From JAKORR01 sp964608495 (GTDB lineage Bacteria > Armatimonadota > Zipacnadia > Zipacnadales > FEN-943): a stretch of DNA of 20,672 nt. Each line of letters begins with the position of its first letter. The stretch's first letter is position 1. Made by a program: the position numbers and the translations under genes. The stretch lies in contig CAZSOQ010000087.1 in NCBI GenBank assembly GCA_964608495.1, positions 1-20,672 on the forward strand, read 5' to 3'. Positions 9,501 to 16,347 of the stretch are shown here, in pieces. The notes beneath the pieces are model-generated. The model was given only the letters and a program-made list of their open reading frames with translations, was not told the DNA's origin and made no database searches.

Positions 9501-10104
9501 CCTGTATCGGAGCTGCGGCGTGCGGCCCGCGGCGACGGTGGACAGCGACGACCCGCAAGTGCTGCTCAACACGGGCGCGTGGCGCGCGGGCAAGCTGCTC
9601 GTCTACGGCGTGCAGATGCGCAACTACAGGTACGGGGGCGGGCGATACGTGCTGCGCCTGGCCGAGCCCAGGCACGTCTACGACCTGCGCGACGGCAAGT
9701 ACCTGGGGCGCAAGCGGGAGCTAAGCGCGCCGGCCTACCGCACGCGCTTCTTTGTGCTGGCCGCCGACGAGGTGGCCCCCGTTGTGGCGAGCGTGGACAA
9801 GAGGGGCTATAGTCCGGGCGAGACCGTCAGCTTGCGCCTCTCGCGCGGGAGCGGCAGCCCGGAGGGAAGCTACGCGGTCGCCGTGAGCCTGCGGGACCCT
9901 TCGGGAGCCGAGCAGCTGTGGGCGCGGCGCGCGGTGGTTATGGAGAGGACCGAGACGGTCCGGCTCCAGCTTGGGCTGAACGCAGCGGGGGGTCAGTGGG
10001 AGCTCGCCGTCCGCGACCTGGTGACCGGGGAGACCACCGACCTCGGCTTCACGGTCACGGGTGACGCCCCCTGCCTGTGGCCGGGCTGCTACGTGCGAAG
10101 GTAG
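6568..10104 (+). CDS. Secreted GH42-like beta-galactosidase-type protein
   Basis: The protein has 1178 residues. ATG 6568 is preferred to an upstream in-frame GTG (6550) because GGAGG (6556-6560) lies 7 bases away and a signal peptide follows (hydrophobic 5-18, cleavage near APA at 19-21). An N-terminal GATase-like domain (about 50-260, with LFVFGN and GAGVLCVGPRG) leads into beta-sandwich segments (about 300-445). A TIM-barrel region follows (about 452-770), and then a GH42-type trimerization-like alpha/beta domain (770-985, with IKVLVLPFTRP, FAEAGGTVLADLRPGEF and VGKGRAVLLNF) and a C-terminal beta-rich part. Candidate catalytic acids are E551 in SLGDE and E651 in TGFEG. The usual GH42 Asn-Glu is Asp-Glu here, so the family fit is loose and activity is uncertain. 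Next to E551 is CCESEFC, recalling the Cys cluster of the first secreted protein. The stop is 48 bases before nnr. Confidence 0.8.
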   Translation: MTVRVAGLLLAVMLVGVAAPAEMAQIDEEHLVRMDYETPHVAWGKPWLKGTIKALMFCVGKYDSARDAVEMMQRFDMDITTVYLRTNRKVIHFTTANVDREVEENPPDSDGVQRVRRLLRGKWDLFVFGNADPDVLPPELQYYLYSQVAQGAGVLCVGPRGDKVMTQAREIEEPPGLFPLGVKFWDLPAARGWVKEGGAPADLEGQLVHAYRLGKGRGVHLALPNPLTLTPNLPASPENINETEYWYALAGELAIWAASRDVDLSEAAARAKRVAMQTRLARLDGFELPWEKAEKDVDAAAGEVSIEVTRTDLPAAAGLYVQGILLDMDGKRAGFMASVLTSPVVTPYGVQAIALHRDYCEPGESLEGTISLGDADYTGRKLRLETRDAWGRVLARQDVDLAADTRQVPFSLPTTEDCSAYIRLEASVWEGEEQDTAPKVAEFQVPQRRRGMFHQVMWDAPSSAVGYWAMLRLRQLGYDVILGGLKPTLGLADMPLIPYTTRLMEEQDEQGTMEPCCWNDPEKSEEWIKGIAAAQEGARKHGVYVYSLGDETTTKGCCESEFCLQTYRRYLRDQYGDVEALNRSWGTQYSSFDEVQLSAPGDNYEKTAFQQGNYPRWFDRLAYSQWNYLQLNARFGREYEALDPQALTGFEGAGGFGDDIEAVVKTNGFYNPYPSIADELLRSIAPKRYIRGNWIGYQRDAEPLLYWYWRIVMNGCPCVFWWRWDGIGMWHGYLAPDFEPYAATAEMDRDTAVVRQGLGDLLVAADREDDGIALLYSVPAAQADKLPDSKAYGGVQAAHETWVNLTKGAGFGFRYVTDRQVEAGELRHGIKVLVLPFTRPISDKTAEEVRAFAEAGGTVLADLRPGEFTGHLARRLAPVLDDLFGVEHAAEGKPEVAEVRLDIPMGNERLRCEIPRAHVETALTVAAGKAAATAAETPLVITRDVGKGRAVLLNFAVADLAGVEAGDSGPEVRRFISALYRSCGVRPAATVDSDDPQVLLNTGAWRAGKLLVYGVQMRNYRYGGGRYVLRLAEPRHVYDLRDGKYLGRKRELSAPAYRTRFFVLAADEVAPVVASVDKRGYSPGETVSLRLSRGSGSPEGSYAVAVSLRDPSGAEQLWARRAVVMERTETVRLQLGLNAAGGQWELAVRDLVTGETTDLGFTVTGDAPCLWPGCYVRR

Positions 10105-10152
10105 GGCGCCCGGCCCAATGCGCCAATGCCTGGGTTCGGGAGGAGAGCGAGG

Positions 10153-11700
10153 ATGAAGATCGCCACCGTGGAGCAGATGCGAGCCCTGGACCGCGCCGCC
10201 ATGGAGCGGGGCGTGGCGGGGATCGTGCTGATGGAGAACGCCGGTCGGGCCGTGTTCAGCGCGGTGGTGGAACTGGCGGGAGAGCTGAGCGGGGACCCCG
10301 TGGTGGTCGTGGTAGCCGGTAAGGGCAACAACGGCGGAGACGGTCTCGTGGCGGCTCGGTACCTGCGGAACCACGGCTACGACGTGATGGTCGAGCTTCT
10401 CTGCGCCGGAGAGGACCTGTCGGGCGACGCTGCGGCCAACTACCGCTCGGCCCGCGAGTACGGCGTGCCCATCGCGGAGAGGGCCGAGGGCGAGGACCTG
10501 CGCGCCGCCCTGGCCGCCGCCGACGTGGTGGTGGACGCCATTCTGGGCACGGGCATCACCGGCGAGGTTCAGGGGCCCGCGCGCGACGCCGTTGAGGCCA
10601 TCAACGAGGCGGGAGCACGTGTGGTGGCCGTGGACCTGGCGTCGGGGCTGGATGCCGACACGGCAGCGGTCTGCGGGGTCGCCGTGCACGCCGATGTGAC
10701 GGTGACCTTCGGGCTGCCCAAGGTGGGCAACGTCGTGTACCCCGGCGCGGGCTACTGCGGTGAAGTGCGCGTGGCCGACATAAGCCTGCCGGCCGATGGT
10801 CTCGGCGACCCCGGCATCGCGACCGAGCTGATCACCCCGGGCCTGGCTCGCGCCTGTCTGCCGCCGCGACGGCCGGACATGCACAAGGGTGATGCAGGGC
10901 GCGTGCTCGTGATCGCCGGGGCGCGGGGCTACTCGGGCGCGGCCGCCCTGGCGTCGCTGGGCGCGCTCCGGGCGGGAGCGGGGCTGGTCTACCTGGCCGT
11001 CCCGGCGTCGCTGCAGGCCCTGATGGACGCCAAGTGCACGGAGGTCATCACCCTCGGCATGCCCGAGACGCCGGCCGGGTCGCTCTCGGCCGTGGCCATG
11101 GAGGAGATCGCGGACCTGGCGGCCAACTGCGACGCCGTCGCCCTCGGCCCAGGCCTGTCACGCCACCCGAACACGGCCACACTTGTGCAGATGGCGCTGC
11201 GCCAGATCGAGAAGCCCCTGGTGCTGGACGCGGACGGGCTCAACTGCGTGGCCGACGTAGGGCCCGAGCGGCTGGGGGCGCGGGTGTCGGCGACGGTGAT
11301 CACCCCCCATCCCGGGGAGCTGTCGCGCCTGCTCGAGGTCCCGATAGAGCAGCTACAGGGGGACCGGCTGGGCGCGGCGCGCCAAGCCGCCGCGACCCTC
11401 AGGGTCGTGACCGTTCTCAAGGGCGCTGGCACCATCGTCGCCGCCCAGGACGGGTCCGCCTGGGTCAATACCACCGGGAGCAGCGCCCTGGCCTCGGGAG
11501 GAACGGGTGACGTGCTGACGGGGATCGTCGCCGCCTTCGTGGCCGGCGGCGCCTCGCCGGAAGAGGCGGCGATCGCGGCAGTGTACTACCATGGGCTGGC
11601 CGGGGAGCTGGCGGCGGCGAGAGGCAATGAACGGGCGGTCATTGCCTCCGACCTGCTCGCCACCCTCGGGGAAGCCCTGAGCGCCGAGGAAACCGACTGA
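10153..11700 (+). CDS. nnr: Bifunctional NAD(P)HX epimerase/dehydratase Nnr
   Basis: Nnr repairs hydrated NADH and NADPH: the N-terminal YjeF domain interconverts the R and S epimers and the C-terminal domain dehydrates S-NAD(P)HX using ADP or ATP. The 515-residue protein has the usual fused length. The epimerase half shows MENAGRA (27-33), the AGKGNNGGDG loop (55-64) and VVDAILGTG (126-134). The dehydratase half shows KGDAGRVLVIAG (245-256), ITPHPGEL (383-390), LKGAGTIVA (422-430) and GGTGDVLTG (449-457), whose Asp is the catalytic residue in this ribokinase-like fold. ATG 10153 is chosen over an in-frame ATG at 10126 because AGGAG (10141-10145) is 7 bases upstream and the protein then starts at the normal YjeF position. 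It is cytosolic. Its place between secreted glycosidases and PHP enzymes looks like operon sharing rather than a pathway link. The next gene starts 17 bases after the stop. Confidence 0.95.
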   Translation: MKIATVEQMRALDRAAMERGVAGIVLMENAGRAVFSAVVELAGELSGDPVVVVVAGKGNNGGDGLVAARYLRNHGYDVMVELLCAGEDLSGDAAANYRSAREYGVPIAERAEGEDLRAALAAADVVVDAILGTGITGEVQGPARDAVEAINEAGARVVAVDLASGLDADTAAVCGVAVHADVTVTFGLPKVGNVVYPGAGYCGEVRVADISLPADGLGDPGIATELITPGLARACLPPRRPDMHKGDAGRVLVIAGARGYSGAAALASLGALRAGAGLVYLAVPASLQALMDAKCTEVITLGMPETPAGSLSAVAMEEIADLAANCDAVALGPGLSRHPNTATLVQMALRQIEKPLVLDADGLNCVADVGPERLGARVSATVITPHPGELSRLLEVPIEQLQGDRLGAARQAAATLRVVTVLKGAGTIVAAQDGSAWVNTTGSSALASGGTGDVLTGIVAAFVAGGASPEEAAIAAVYYHGLAGELAAARGNERAVIASDLLATLGEALSAEETD

Positions 11701-11717
11701 GCCAGAGGAGTGCACCA

Positions 11718-12632
11718 ATGGACCACCCCTGGAGTCTGCCCGGAGAGTGGCTCAAGGGAGCTCTGCACGTCCACACGACCGAGTCCGACGGCAAGCGCAC
11801 GCCGAGCGAGGCGGTCGAGGCCTACGCGGAGCACGGCTACGATCTCGTCGCCTTCACCGACCACGGCAAGGTCACGGATGCTGCGGGGGTTGACGGCGGC
11901 GGGCTGCTGCTGATGTCAGGGGCTGAGATTGGGGCGGGTCAGACGGAGTTCGGCACGCGATACCACATCGTGGGCGTGGGCCTCACCGGGCCCCTGCCCG
12001 AGGACCTGGACACGTCCTGTGCCCAGGCGACGGTAGACAGGCTGAAGGCGCTGGGCGCCGTGGTGATGATCGCCCATCCCTACTGGACCCACACCACGCC
12101 GGGCGACCTGCTGGGGCTGAGCGGCTACGACGGGATCGAGGTGTTCAACGCGGGATGTGAGTGGGAGACGCGCCACGGTGACGCGTCTCAGCACTGGGAC
12201 TGGCTGATCGCGGGCGGACGCCCGGTGCTGGGTTTCGCGGTGGACGACTCGCACTGGGGCTTCGCCGACTTTGCCGGCGGGTGGGTCATGGTGCGCGCGG
12301 CGGACCGTTCGGCGGAGGCCATCCTGGCAGCCCTGCGATCGGGAAGCTTCTATAGCTCGGCGGGCCCGCGGATCGAGGAGCTGGTGGTGGAGGAGGACGG
12401 GCTGCGGCTGAGGTGCACGCCGGTCGCCGCGGTGCACCTGATCTCCCCCGCGCCGGGGCGCGGCTGGACCAGCCACCAACGGTGCAAACGTCCGACCTGC
12501 GAGGCCGAGCTGACGGAGCTCGAGCTGCCGCTGCCGCCAGCCGGGCAGACCTTCCGACTGGAGTGCGTGGACGCGGGGGGCCGCAAGGCCTGGACGAACC
12601 CGATGACCCTGGGTGATCCCGATGTCCAGTGA
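11718..12632 (+). CDS. PHP-domain metallohydrolase (CehA/McbA-like), copy 1
   Basis: The protein has 304 residues and no signal peptide. The PHP metal-binding motifs are all present: HVH (17-19) with D24, TDH (47-49), E70, H120 in IAHPYW, and DDSH (176-179). The PHP fold uses two or three metal ions for phosphoester or other hydrolysis. From about residue 205 comes the GSFYSSAGP motif and a short beta domain, the layout of PHP proteins annotated as CehA/McbA-like. The substrate is not readable; phosphoesterase activity is only the family default. GGAG (11707-11710) lies 7 bases before the ATG. The 3' end overlaps the start of a paralogue, with which it shares nearly every motif in the same order. 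Transcription with nnr is likely. Confidence 0.88.
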   Translation: MDHPWSLPGEWLKGALHVHTTESDGKRTPSEAVEAYAEHGYDLVAFTDHGKVTDAAGVDGGGLLLMSGAEIGAGQTEFGTRYHIVGVGLTGPLPEDLDTSCAQATVDRLKALGAVVMIAHPYWTHTTPGDLLGLSGYDGIEVFNAGCEWETRHGDASQHWDWLIAGGRPVLGFAVDDSHWGFADFAGGWVMVRAADRSAEAILAALRSGSFYSSAGPRIEELVVEEDGLRLRCTPVAAVHLISPAPGRGWTSHQRCKRPTCEAELTELELPLPPAGQTFRLECVDAGGRKAWTNPMTLGDPDVQ

Positions 12633-13566
12633 ACCCTCCGCCAGCAGCGCCTTCCTCCCGCTCTGCGCCGACAGCAACCCCTTCGCCGAGCAGGGCAACT
12701 GGTACAAGGGCAATCTGCACGTGCACACCACGGTCTCCGATGGTGAGCACTCACCCCAGGCCACGGTGGACCTGTACGCCCAGGCGGGGTACGACTTCCT
12801 GGCCATCAGTGACCACGAGCGGCTCACCGACCCCGAGGAGCTGGACGGACGGGGCATGGCGCTCCTGCCCGCCGTGGAATTCGGCGGGGGGCGGGCGTCC
12901 CTGGGTCAGGTCTACCACCTGCTCGCGGTGGGGATGAGGGGACCCGCCCAGCCGCTGGACGCAGGCTCTTCGCAGGAGGCCGTGGATCAGGCCCGCGCCC
13001 AGGCGGAGCTGGTGTTCATCGCCCACCCCTATTGGTGCTCGCTGACACCGGACGACCTGACGGCCGTCGAGGGCTATGACGGCATCGAGGTGTATAACGC
13101 CACCTGCGAGCGCGGGATCGGGCGCGGTCACTCGGAGCCCCACTGGGACTGCGCCCTCAACCGCGGCTGGCTCCTGACCGGCATCGCGGTGGACGACGCG
13201 CACTTTCACTACTGGGACGCCCTGGGCGGCTGGATCCACGTGAAGGCGCCGCACCTGGACCGGCGCGTTCTCCTGGACGCCATCAAGCGGGGCTGGTTCT
13301 ACGCTTCCTCGGGCCCCGAGATCAAGAACATCGCCTTCGACGGCGACTTGGTCCGGGTGCAATGCTCGCCCGCGGCCAGCGTCGCCCTCGTCGTCCCGAG
13401 CCCCGGCCGAGGCTGGACGACGGACCGGCTCAGGGACGGCGGGGAGCGGCCACTGATGACCGAGGCCGAGCTGCCCCTCGCGGCGGCGCGGGAAGGGATC
13501 TTCCGCATTGAGGTGGCCGACGAGCGAGGCAGACGCGCCTGGAGCAATCCCTACCGTCTTCAGTAA
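12622..13566 (+). CDS. PHP-domain metallohydrolase (CehA/McbA-like), copy 2
   Basis: The protein has 314 residues and is a close paralogue of the gene before it. Matching motifs are KGNLHVHTT (29-37, H33 and H35), D40, SDH (63-65), E86, IAHPYW (H135), GYDGIEVYNA (151-160), DDAH (191-194), GWFYASSGP (224-232) and PSPGRGWT (259-266). The residues that would bind metals are intact, so this copy also looks active. It carries about 16 extra N-terminal residues relative to copy 1. ATG 12622 is preferred to GTG 12613 because GGTGA (12612-12616) is 5 bases upstream. It overlaps copy 1 by 11 bases in another frame, which suggests translational coupling. The pair most likely arose by tandem duplication followed by divergence; distinct substrates or a heteromer are both possible. 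Confidence 0.87.
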   Translation: MSSEPSASSAFLPLCADSNPFAEQGNWYKGNLHVHTTVSDGEHSPQATVDLYAQAGYDFLAISDHERLTDPEELDGRGMALLPAVEFGGGRASLGQVYHLLAVGMRGPAQPLDAGSSQEAVDQARAQAELVFIAHPYWCSLTPDDLTAVEGYDGIEVYNATCERGIGRGHSEPHWDCALNRGWLLTGIAVDDAHFHYWDALGGWIHVKAPHLDRRVLLDAIKRGWFYASSGPEIKNIAFDGDLVRVQCSPAASVALVVPSPGRGWTTDRLRDGGERPLMTEAELPLAAAREGIFRIEVADERGRRAWSNPYRLQ

Positions 13567-13589
13567 CCGACGCCGGGACGCAGGGGCTT

Positions 13590-13627
13590 GGCCGGGGAGC
13601 ACCACGGGCAGCCGGGTCTCCTCGGCC
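13590..13627 (+). terminator. Possible terminator hairpin after the PHP pair
   Basis: GGCCGGGGAG (13590-13599) pairs with CTCCTCGGCC (13618-13627) in a 10-bp stem with one G-U pair and an 18-base loop. It lies between the TAA at 13564-13566 and the next Shine-Dalgarno site at 13660. No T-run follows, so it may be a weak or Rho-assisted terminator, an mRNA processing site, or chance. Confidence 0.35.
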
Positions 13628-13673
13628 GGGCGGGAGGGCACCAGCAAGAGAAGTTCCCCGGAGGTGAGCCGGA

Positions 13674-14231
13674 ATGGTCATCGGAGTCATCTCGGACACC
13701 CACGGCAATCTCGAGGGCTGGGAACGCGCGTGGGATCTGGGGCTCGGTGAGGCGGACGTGATCTTCCACTGCGGCGACGTGCTCTACCACGGGCCGAAGT
13801 TCACGCCGGCTAAGGCCTACGCGCCGCGGGACCTGGCTGCGGCCCTGAACGCGTGCTCGCGGCCGGTGCTCATTGCCCGAGGCAACGCGGACAGCGACGT
13901 GGACCAGGTCGTGTTGGACATGCCGATCCAGCAGCCGCAGGTCTTGGCCGTGCTCGACGGGATGCGGATCGTGGCCGCCCACGGGCACGTGATGGGCCCG
14001 GCGGAGCTGCTGGCGCTGGCCGACCGCTGGCGGCTGGACTTCGTGCTCACCGGCCACACGCACGCGCCGGTGATCGAGAAGGTCGGCAGGACCTACCACC
14101 TTAACCCCGGCTCGGTGACCTACCCGCTGGCCAAGGAGCCCCAGCTCCAGGTGCCCACCTTCGGGCTCATCCGCGACGGAGGACCCGAGGTGGTGGACCT
14201 CGGGACGGGGCGGGCGCTGCTGCACGGCTGA
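13674..14231 (+). CDS. YfcE/MJ0936-family metallophosphoesterase
   Basis: The 185-residue protein is a complete small calcineurin-like phosphoesterase. Metal ligands appear in the standard order: D8 and H10 (SDTHGN), D35 (HCGDV), N71 (RGNAD), H103 (AAHGH), then H128 and H130 (TGHTH), followed by the family's LNPGS (143-147). Such enzymes hydrolyse phosphodiesters with two divalent metals, commonly manganese; the physiological substrate of the YfcE group is unclear. GGAGGTG (13660-13666) is placed 7 bases before the ATG. The 107-base gap upstream holds a hairpin, so it may be transcribed partly apart from the PHP genes. It faces rnhB convergently. Confidence 0.9.
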   Translation: MVIGVISDTHGNLEGWERAWDLGLGEADVIFHCGDVLYHGPKFTPAKAYAPRDLAAALNACSRPVLIARGNADSDVDQVVLDMPIQQPQVLAVLDGMRIVAAHGHVMGPAELLALADRWRLDFVLTGHTHAPVIEKVGRTYHLNPGSVTYPLAKEPQLQVPTFGLIRDGGPEVVDLGTGRALLHG

Positions 14232-14241
14232 GGGAAGGCGC

Positions 14242-14265
14242 GGCCGGGGCGACGGCAGCCCGGCC
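14242..14265. terminator. Bidirectional hairpin between convergent genes
   Basis: GGCCGGG (14242-14248) pairs with CCCGGCC (14259-14265), and two inner G-C pairs can extend the stem. It fills the 33-base space between the convergent phosphoesterase and rnhB genes and touches the last base of the rnhB stop codon. It lacks a clear T-run on either strand, but its position is what a shared terminator would occupy. Confidence 0.5.
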
Positions 14266-14921
14266 TACTCCCCGTTAGGCTCGAGGTCGAGCCGGCCCTG
14301 GGTCAGGGCCCGCAGAGGGGCGAAGCGCATGCGGTGCTGCGGCGAAGGCCCCAGCCTGCGCAGAGCGTGGCGATGCTCGGGGGTGCCGTAGCCCTTGTGT
14401 CGCACGAAGCCGTAGCCGGGATGCTGCTGATCCAGCTCGCGCATGAGGCGGTCGCGCCAGACCTTGGCGAGGATGGACGCGGCCGCGATGCTGTAGCAGC
14501 GGGCGTCGCCGCCGGTCACGGCGAGGTGACGGCCCGGGAAGCCGGGGACCTCGAGGCCGTCAACGAGGACGAAATCCGCCTGGGGCTGCAGCCCCGCCAC
14601 TGCCTGCATCATGGCGCGGTGGGCCGCGCGCAGGATGTTGATCTCCTCGATGGCCTCGGGCCCGACCGACGCCACGGCCCAGGCTAGCGCGGTGGACGTG
14701 ATCTCGTCGTAGAGCTCCTCGCGGGTCTCGGGCCGCAGAAGCTTTGAGTCGGTGACGCCCACCACACGCGGTCGAGGCGGCAGGATCACGGCGGCCGCCA
14801 CCACAGGCCCCGCCCAAGCGCCCCGTCCGGCTTCGTCCACCCCCGCCACGAGGTCGAGGCCCGAGGCCCACAGGTTCCGCTCGTAGTTGGCCGGCGCAGC
14901 TCTGCGACGCCTTCGTCCCAC
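14265..14921 (-). CDS. rnhB: Ribonuclease HII
   Basis: RNase HII cuts the RNA strand of RNA-DNA hybrids and nicks at single ribonucleotides in DNA. The 218-residue protein has the DEDD active site: D29 and E30 in VDEAGRG, D121 in LVDGL, and D157 in ILAKVWRD. Also present are TDSKLL (57-62), SIAAASI (144-150) and GYGTPEH (177-183). The start is a GTG, with GAGGGGG about 10 bases upstream; no internal Met offers an alternative before the active site. The N-terminus carries five consecutive arginines, which is unusual but fits a nucleic-acid-binding protein. It is the last gene of the conserved operon, 161 bases after lepB. In B. subtilis rbgA lies between the two; nothing coding is seen in this gap. 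Confidence 0.95.
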   Translation of the reverse strand: MGRRRRRAAPANYERNLWASGLDLVAGVDEAGRGAWAGPVVAAAVILPPRPRVVGVTDSKLLRPETREELYDEITSTALAWAVASVGPEAIEEINILRAAHRAMMQAVAGLQPQADFVLVDGLEVPGFPGRHLAVTGGDARCYSIAAASILAKVWRDRLMRELDQQHPGYGFVRHKGYGTPEHRHALRRLGPSPQHRMRFAPLRALTQGRLDLEPNGE

Positions 14922-15082
14922 GGCTCGGGCACCCCCTCGGGAAGTGTAGCAGAAGCGGCGAGGCAGGAGAACGCGAGTCCGCCGGGGCGTCCCGGGGCTG
15001 GGGAGGCAGAGGGCGCCGAAGGCCGGATTGCCGGGTCCGTCAGGGGAGTCGAGGGTCGAAAGGACCAGGCCGGGGGCGGGCT

Positions 15083-15820
15083 CTATCGCACCAGCCCAAG
15101 GCGGCCGGGCGGCCAGAACTTGAACATGGCCTTACCGATCACATTCTCGATCGGCACGAAGGGACAGGGGTACATAAGCCCGTCGGAGCCGGTCGCCTGC
15201 CAGGCATGACCGTCGTTGGAGGCGTTGCGGTTGTCGCCCAGCACAAGGATATACCCGGGCGGCACCTCTAGCTCGCCGTTCTCGACGAGCCGGACTGGCG
15301 TCCCGCCGGGCGCGAGGACGACGTAGTCGCTCTCGGGCATGTAGTAGATGGGCATCTCGGCGGTGTAGGGCTCGTCGAGGGACTGTCCATTGCGGAAGGT
15401 CGTGCGGTCGTGCACCGAGATGCGGTCGCCCGGCAGCCCGATGACGCGCTTGATGAAGTCCTGGCCGGTCGGGTCGGCCCACACGGGAGCGTGGAAGACA
15501 ACGATCTCGCCGTGGTGGGGCGGCCGGACCAGGTAGACGAGCTTGTTGGCCATGATCCGGTCGCCTTCGAGGAAGGTTGGGATCATGGAGCCCGAGGGTA
15601 TCAGGAAGGCCTGGATGAGGAAGGGCCGGACGATGCAGAAGATGAGCAGCACCGCCAGGATGCCGCTGTCCAACAGCTCCAGGGTCGGGGAACGCCAGCG
15701 ATGCCGCGGGGCGGCCGAGGCTACGAAGAGACGCGGCAGGACGAACAGAGCCAGCAGCCCCACGATCTCCCAGGGATTCGTGAAGGCGAGCAGGTTGCTG
15801 AGGTTCTGCCCGGGCGTCAC
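15083..15820 (-). CDS. lepB: Signal peptidase I
   Basis: This peptidase removes signal peptides from exported proteins at the outer face of the membrane. The 245-residue protein has two predicted N-terminal membrane segments (about 16-36 and 51-72). The catalytic Ser-Lys pair follows: S78 in PSGSM and K124 in FIKRVIGLPGD. The third box, GDNRNASNDG (195-204), has Gly where many members have Ser. Start is GTG at 15820-15818, 8 bases after the rplS stop, with AGGAG overlapping the end of rplS, so translation is probably coupled. The three secreted glycosidases encoded on the other strand would be among its likely substrates. Confidence 0.95.
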   Translation of the reverse strand: MTPGQNLSNLLAFTNPWEIVGLLALFVLPRLFVASAAPRHRWRSPTLELLDSGILAVLLIFCIVRPFLIQAFLIPSGSMIPTFLEGDRIMANKLVYLVRPPHHGEIVVFHAPVWADPTGQDFIKRVIGLPGDRISVHDRTTFRNGQSLDEPYTAEMPIYYMPESDYVVLAPGGTPVRLVENGELEVPPGYILVLGDNRNASNDGHAWQATGSDGLMYPCPFVPIENVIGKAMFKFWPPGRLGLVR

Positions 15821-15828
15821 TGGAGACG

Positions 15829-16248
15829 CTACTCCTGGTCGTCGGTCTCGGGTTCGGCTGCGGCTGTGCGCTTCTCGGAGCGGGGCTTGCGGGCCCGCTG
15901 GCGGAGCCGTGCCCTCTTCCCTACGCGGTCGCGGAGGTAGTAGAGCCTGGCGCGGCGCGCTCCGGGCTGGCTGGCCACCTCGATGGTCTCGATGAGCGGC
16001 GAGTGAACCGGGAAGGACCGCTCGACGCCCACCCCGTGGGTCACGCGGCGGACGGTGAAGGTGGCGCTGGTGCCTGAGCCGCGGACGCGGATGACCCGGC
16101 CCTCGAACACCTGCACACGCACGCGCTCCTCGCCGCGATCGCTCCGCTCGCGCACGCGGAAATGCACGCGGACGATGTCGCCCGGACCGAAGTCCGGGAT
16201 GTCACGCTTGATGTGTCGCTCTTCCACCGACCTGATCAGATCGTCCAT
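15829..16248 (-). CDS. rplS: 50S ribosomal protein L19
   Basis: L19 lies at the 30S-50S interface of the ribosome. Recognisable segments are FGPGDIVRVHF (20-30), VQVFEGRVI (45-53), RRVTHGVGVERSFPVHSP (67-84) and RARLYYLRDRVGKRARL (99-115). The conserved core ends near residue 122. After it comes a tail of about 17 residues rich in Ala, Glu and Asp (123-139), making the protein longer than the usual 115 or so. GGGAGAG stands about 9 bases before the ATG. A 99-base gap separates it from trmD upstream and 8 bases from lepB downstream. Confidence 0.96.
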   Translation of the reverse strand: MDDLIRSVEERHIKRDIPDFGPGDIVRVHFRVRERSDRGEERVRVQVFEGRVIRVRGSGTSATFTVRRVTHGVGVERSFPVHSPLIETIEVASQPGARRARLYYLRDRVGKRARLRQRARKPRSEKRTAAAEPETDDQE

Positions 16249-16347
16249 GTTGTCGCACTCTCCCGGGAACTGCAGAGCCTCGGACCAGGGAACCGCCCGG
16301 TTGCCTCGGGCGTGGACTCGTCTTACTCGCCCACCGTTGCGCTGCTG

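Noticed and set aside
14943..14948. Possible -10 element TACACT on the minus strand before rnhB
   Set aside because: The best -35 candidate at 17-base spacing (TTCTCC) matches only three of six consensus bases, so no promoter is claimed.
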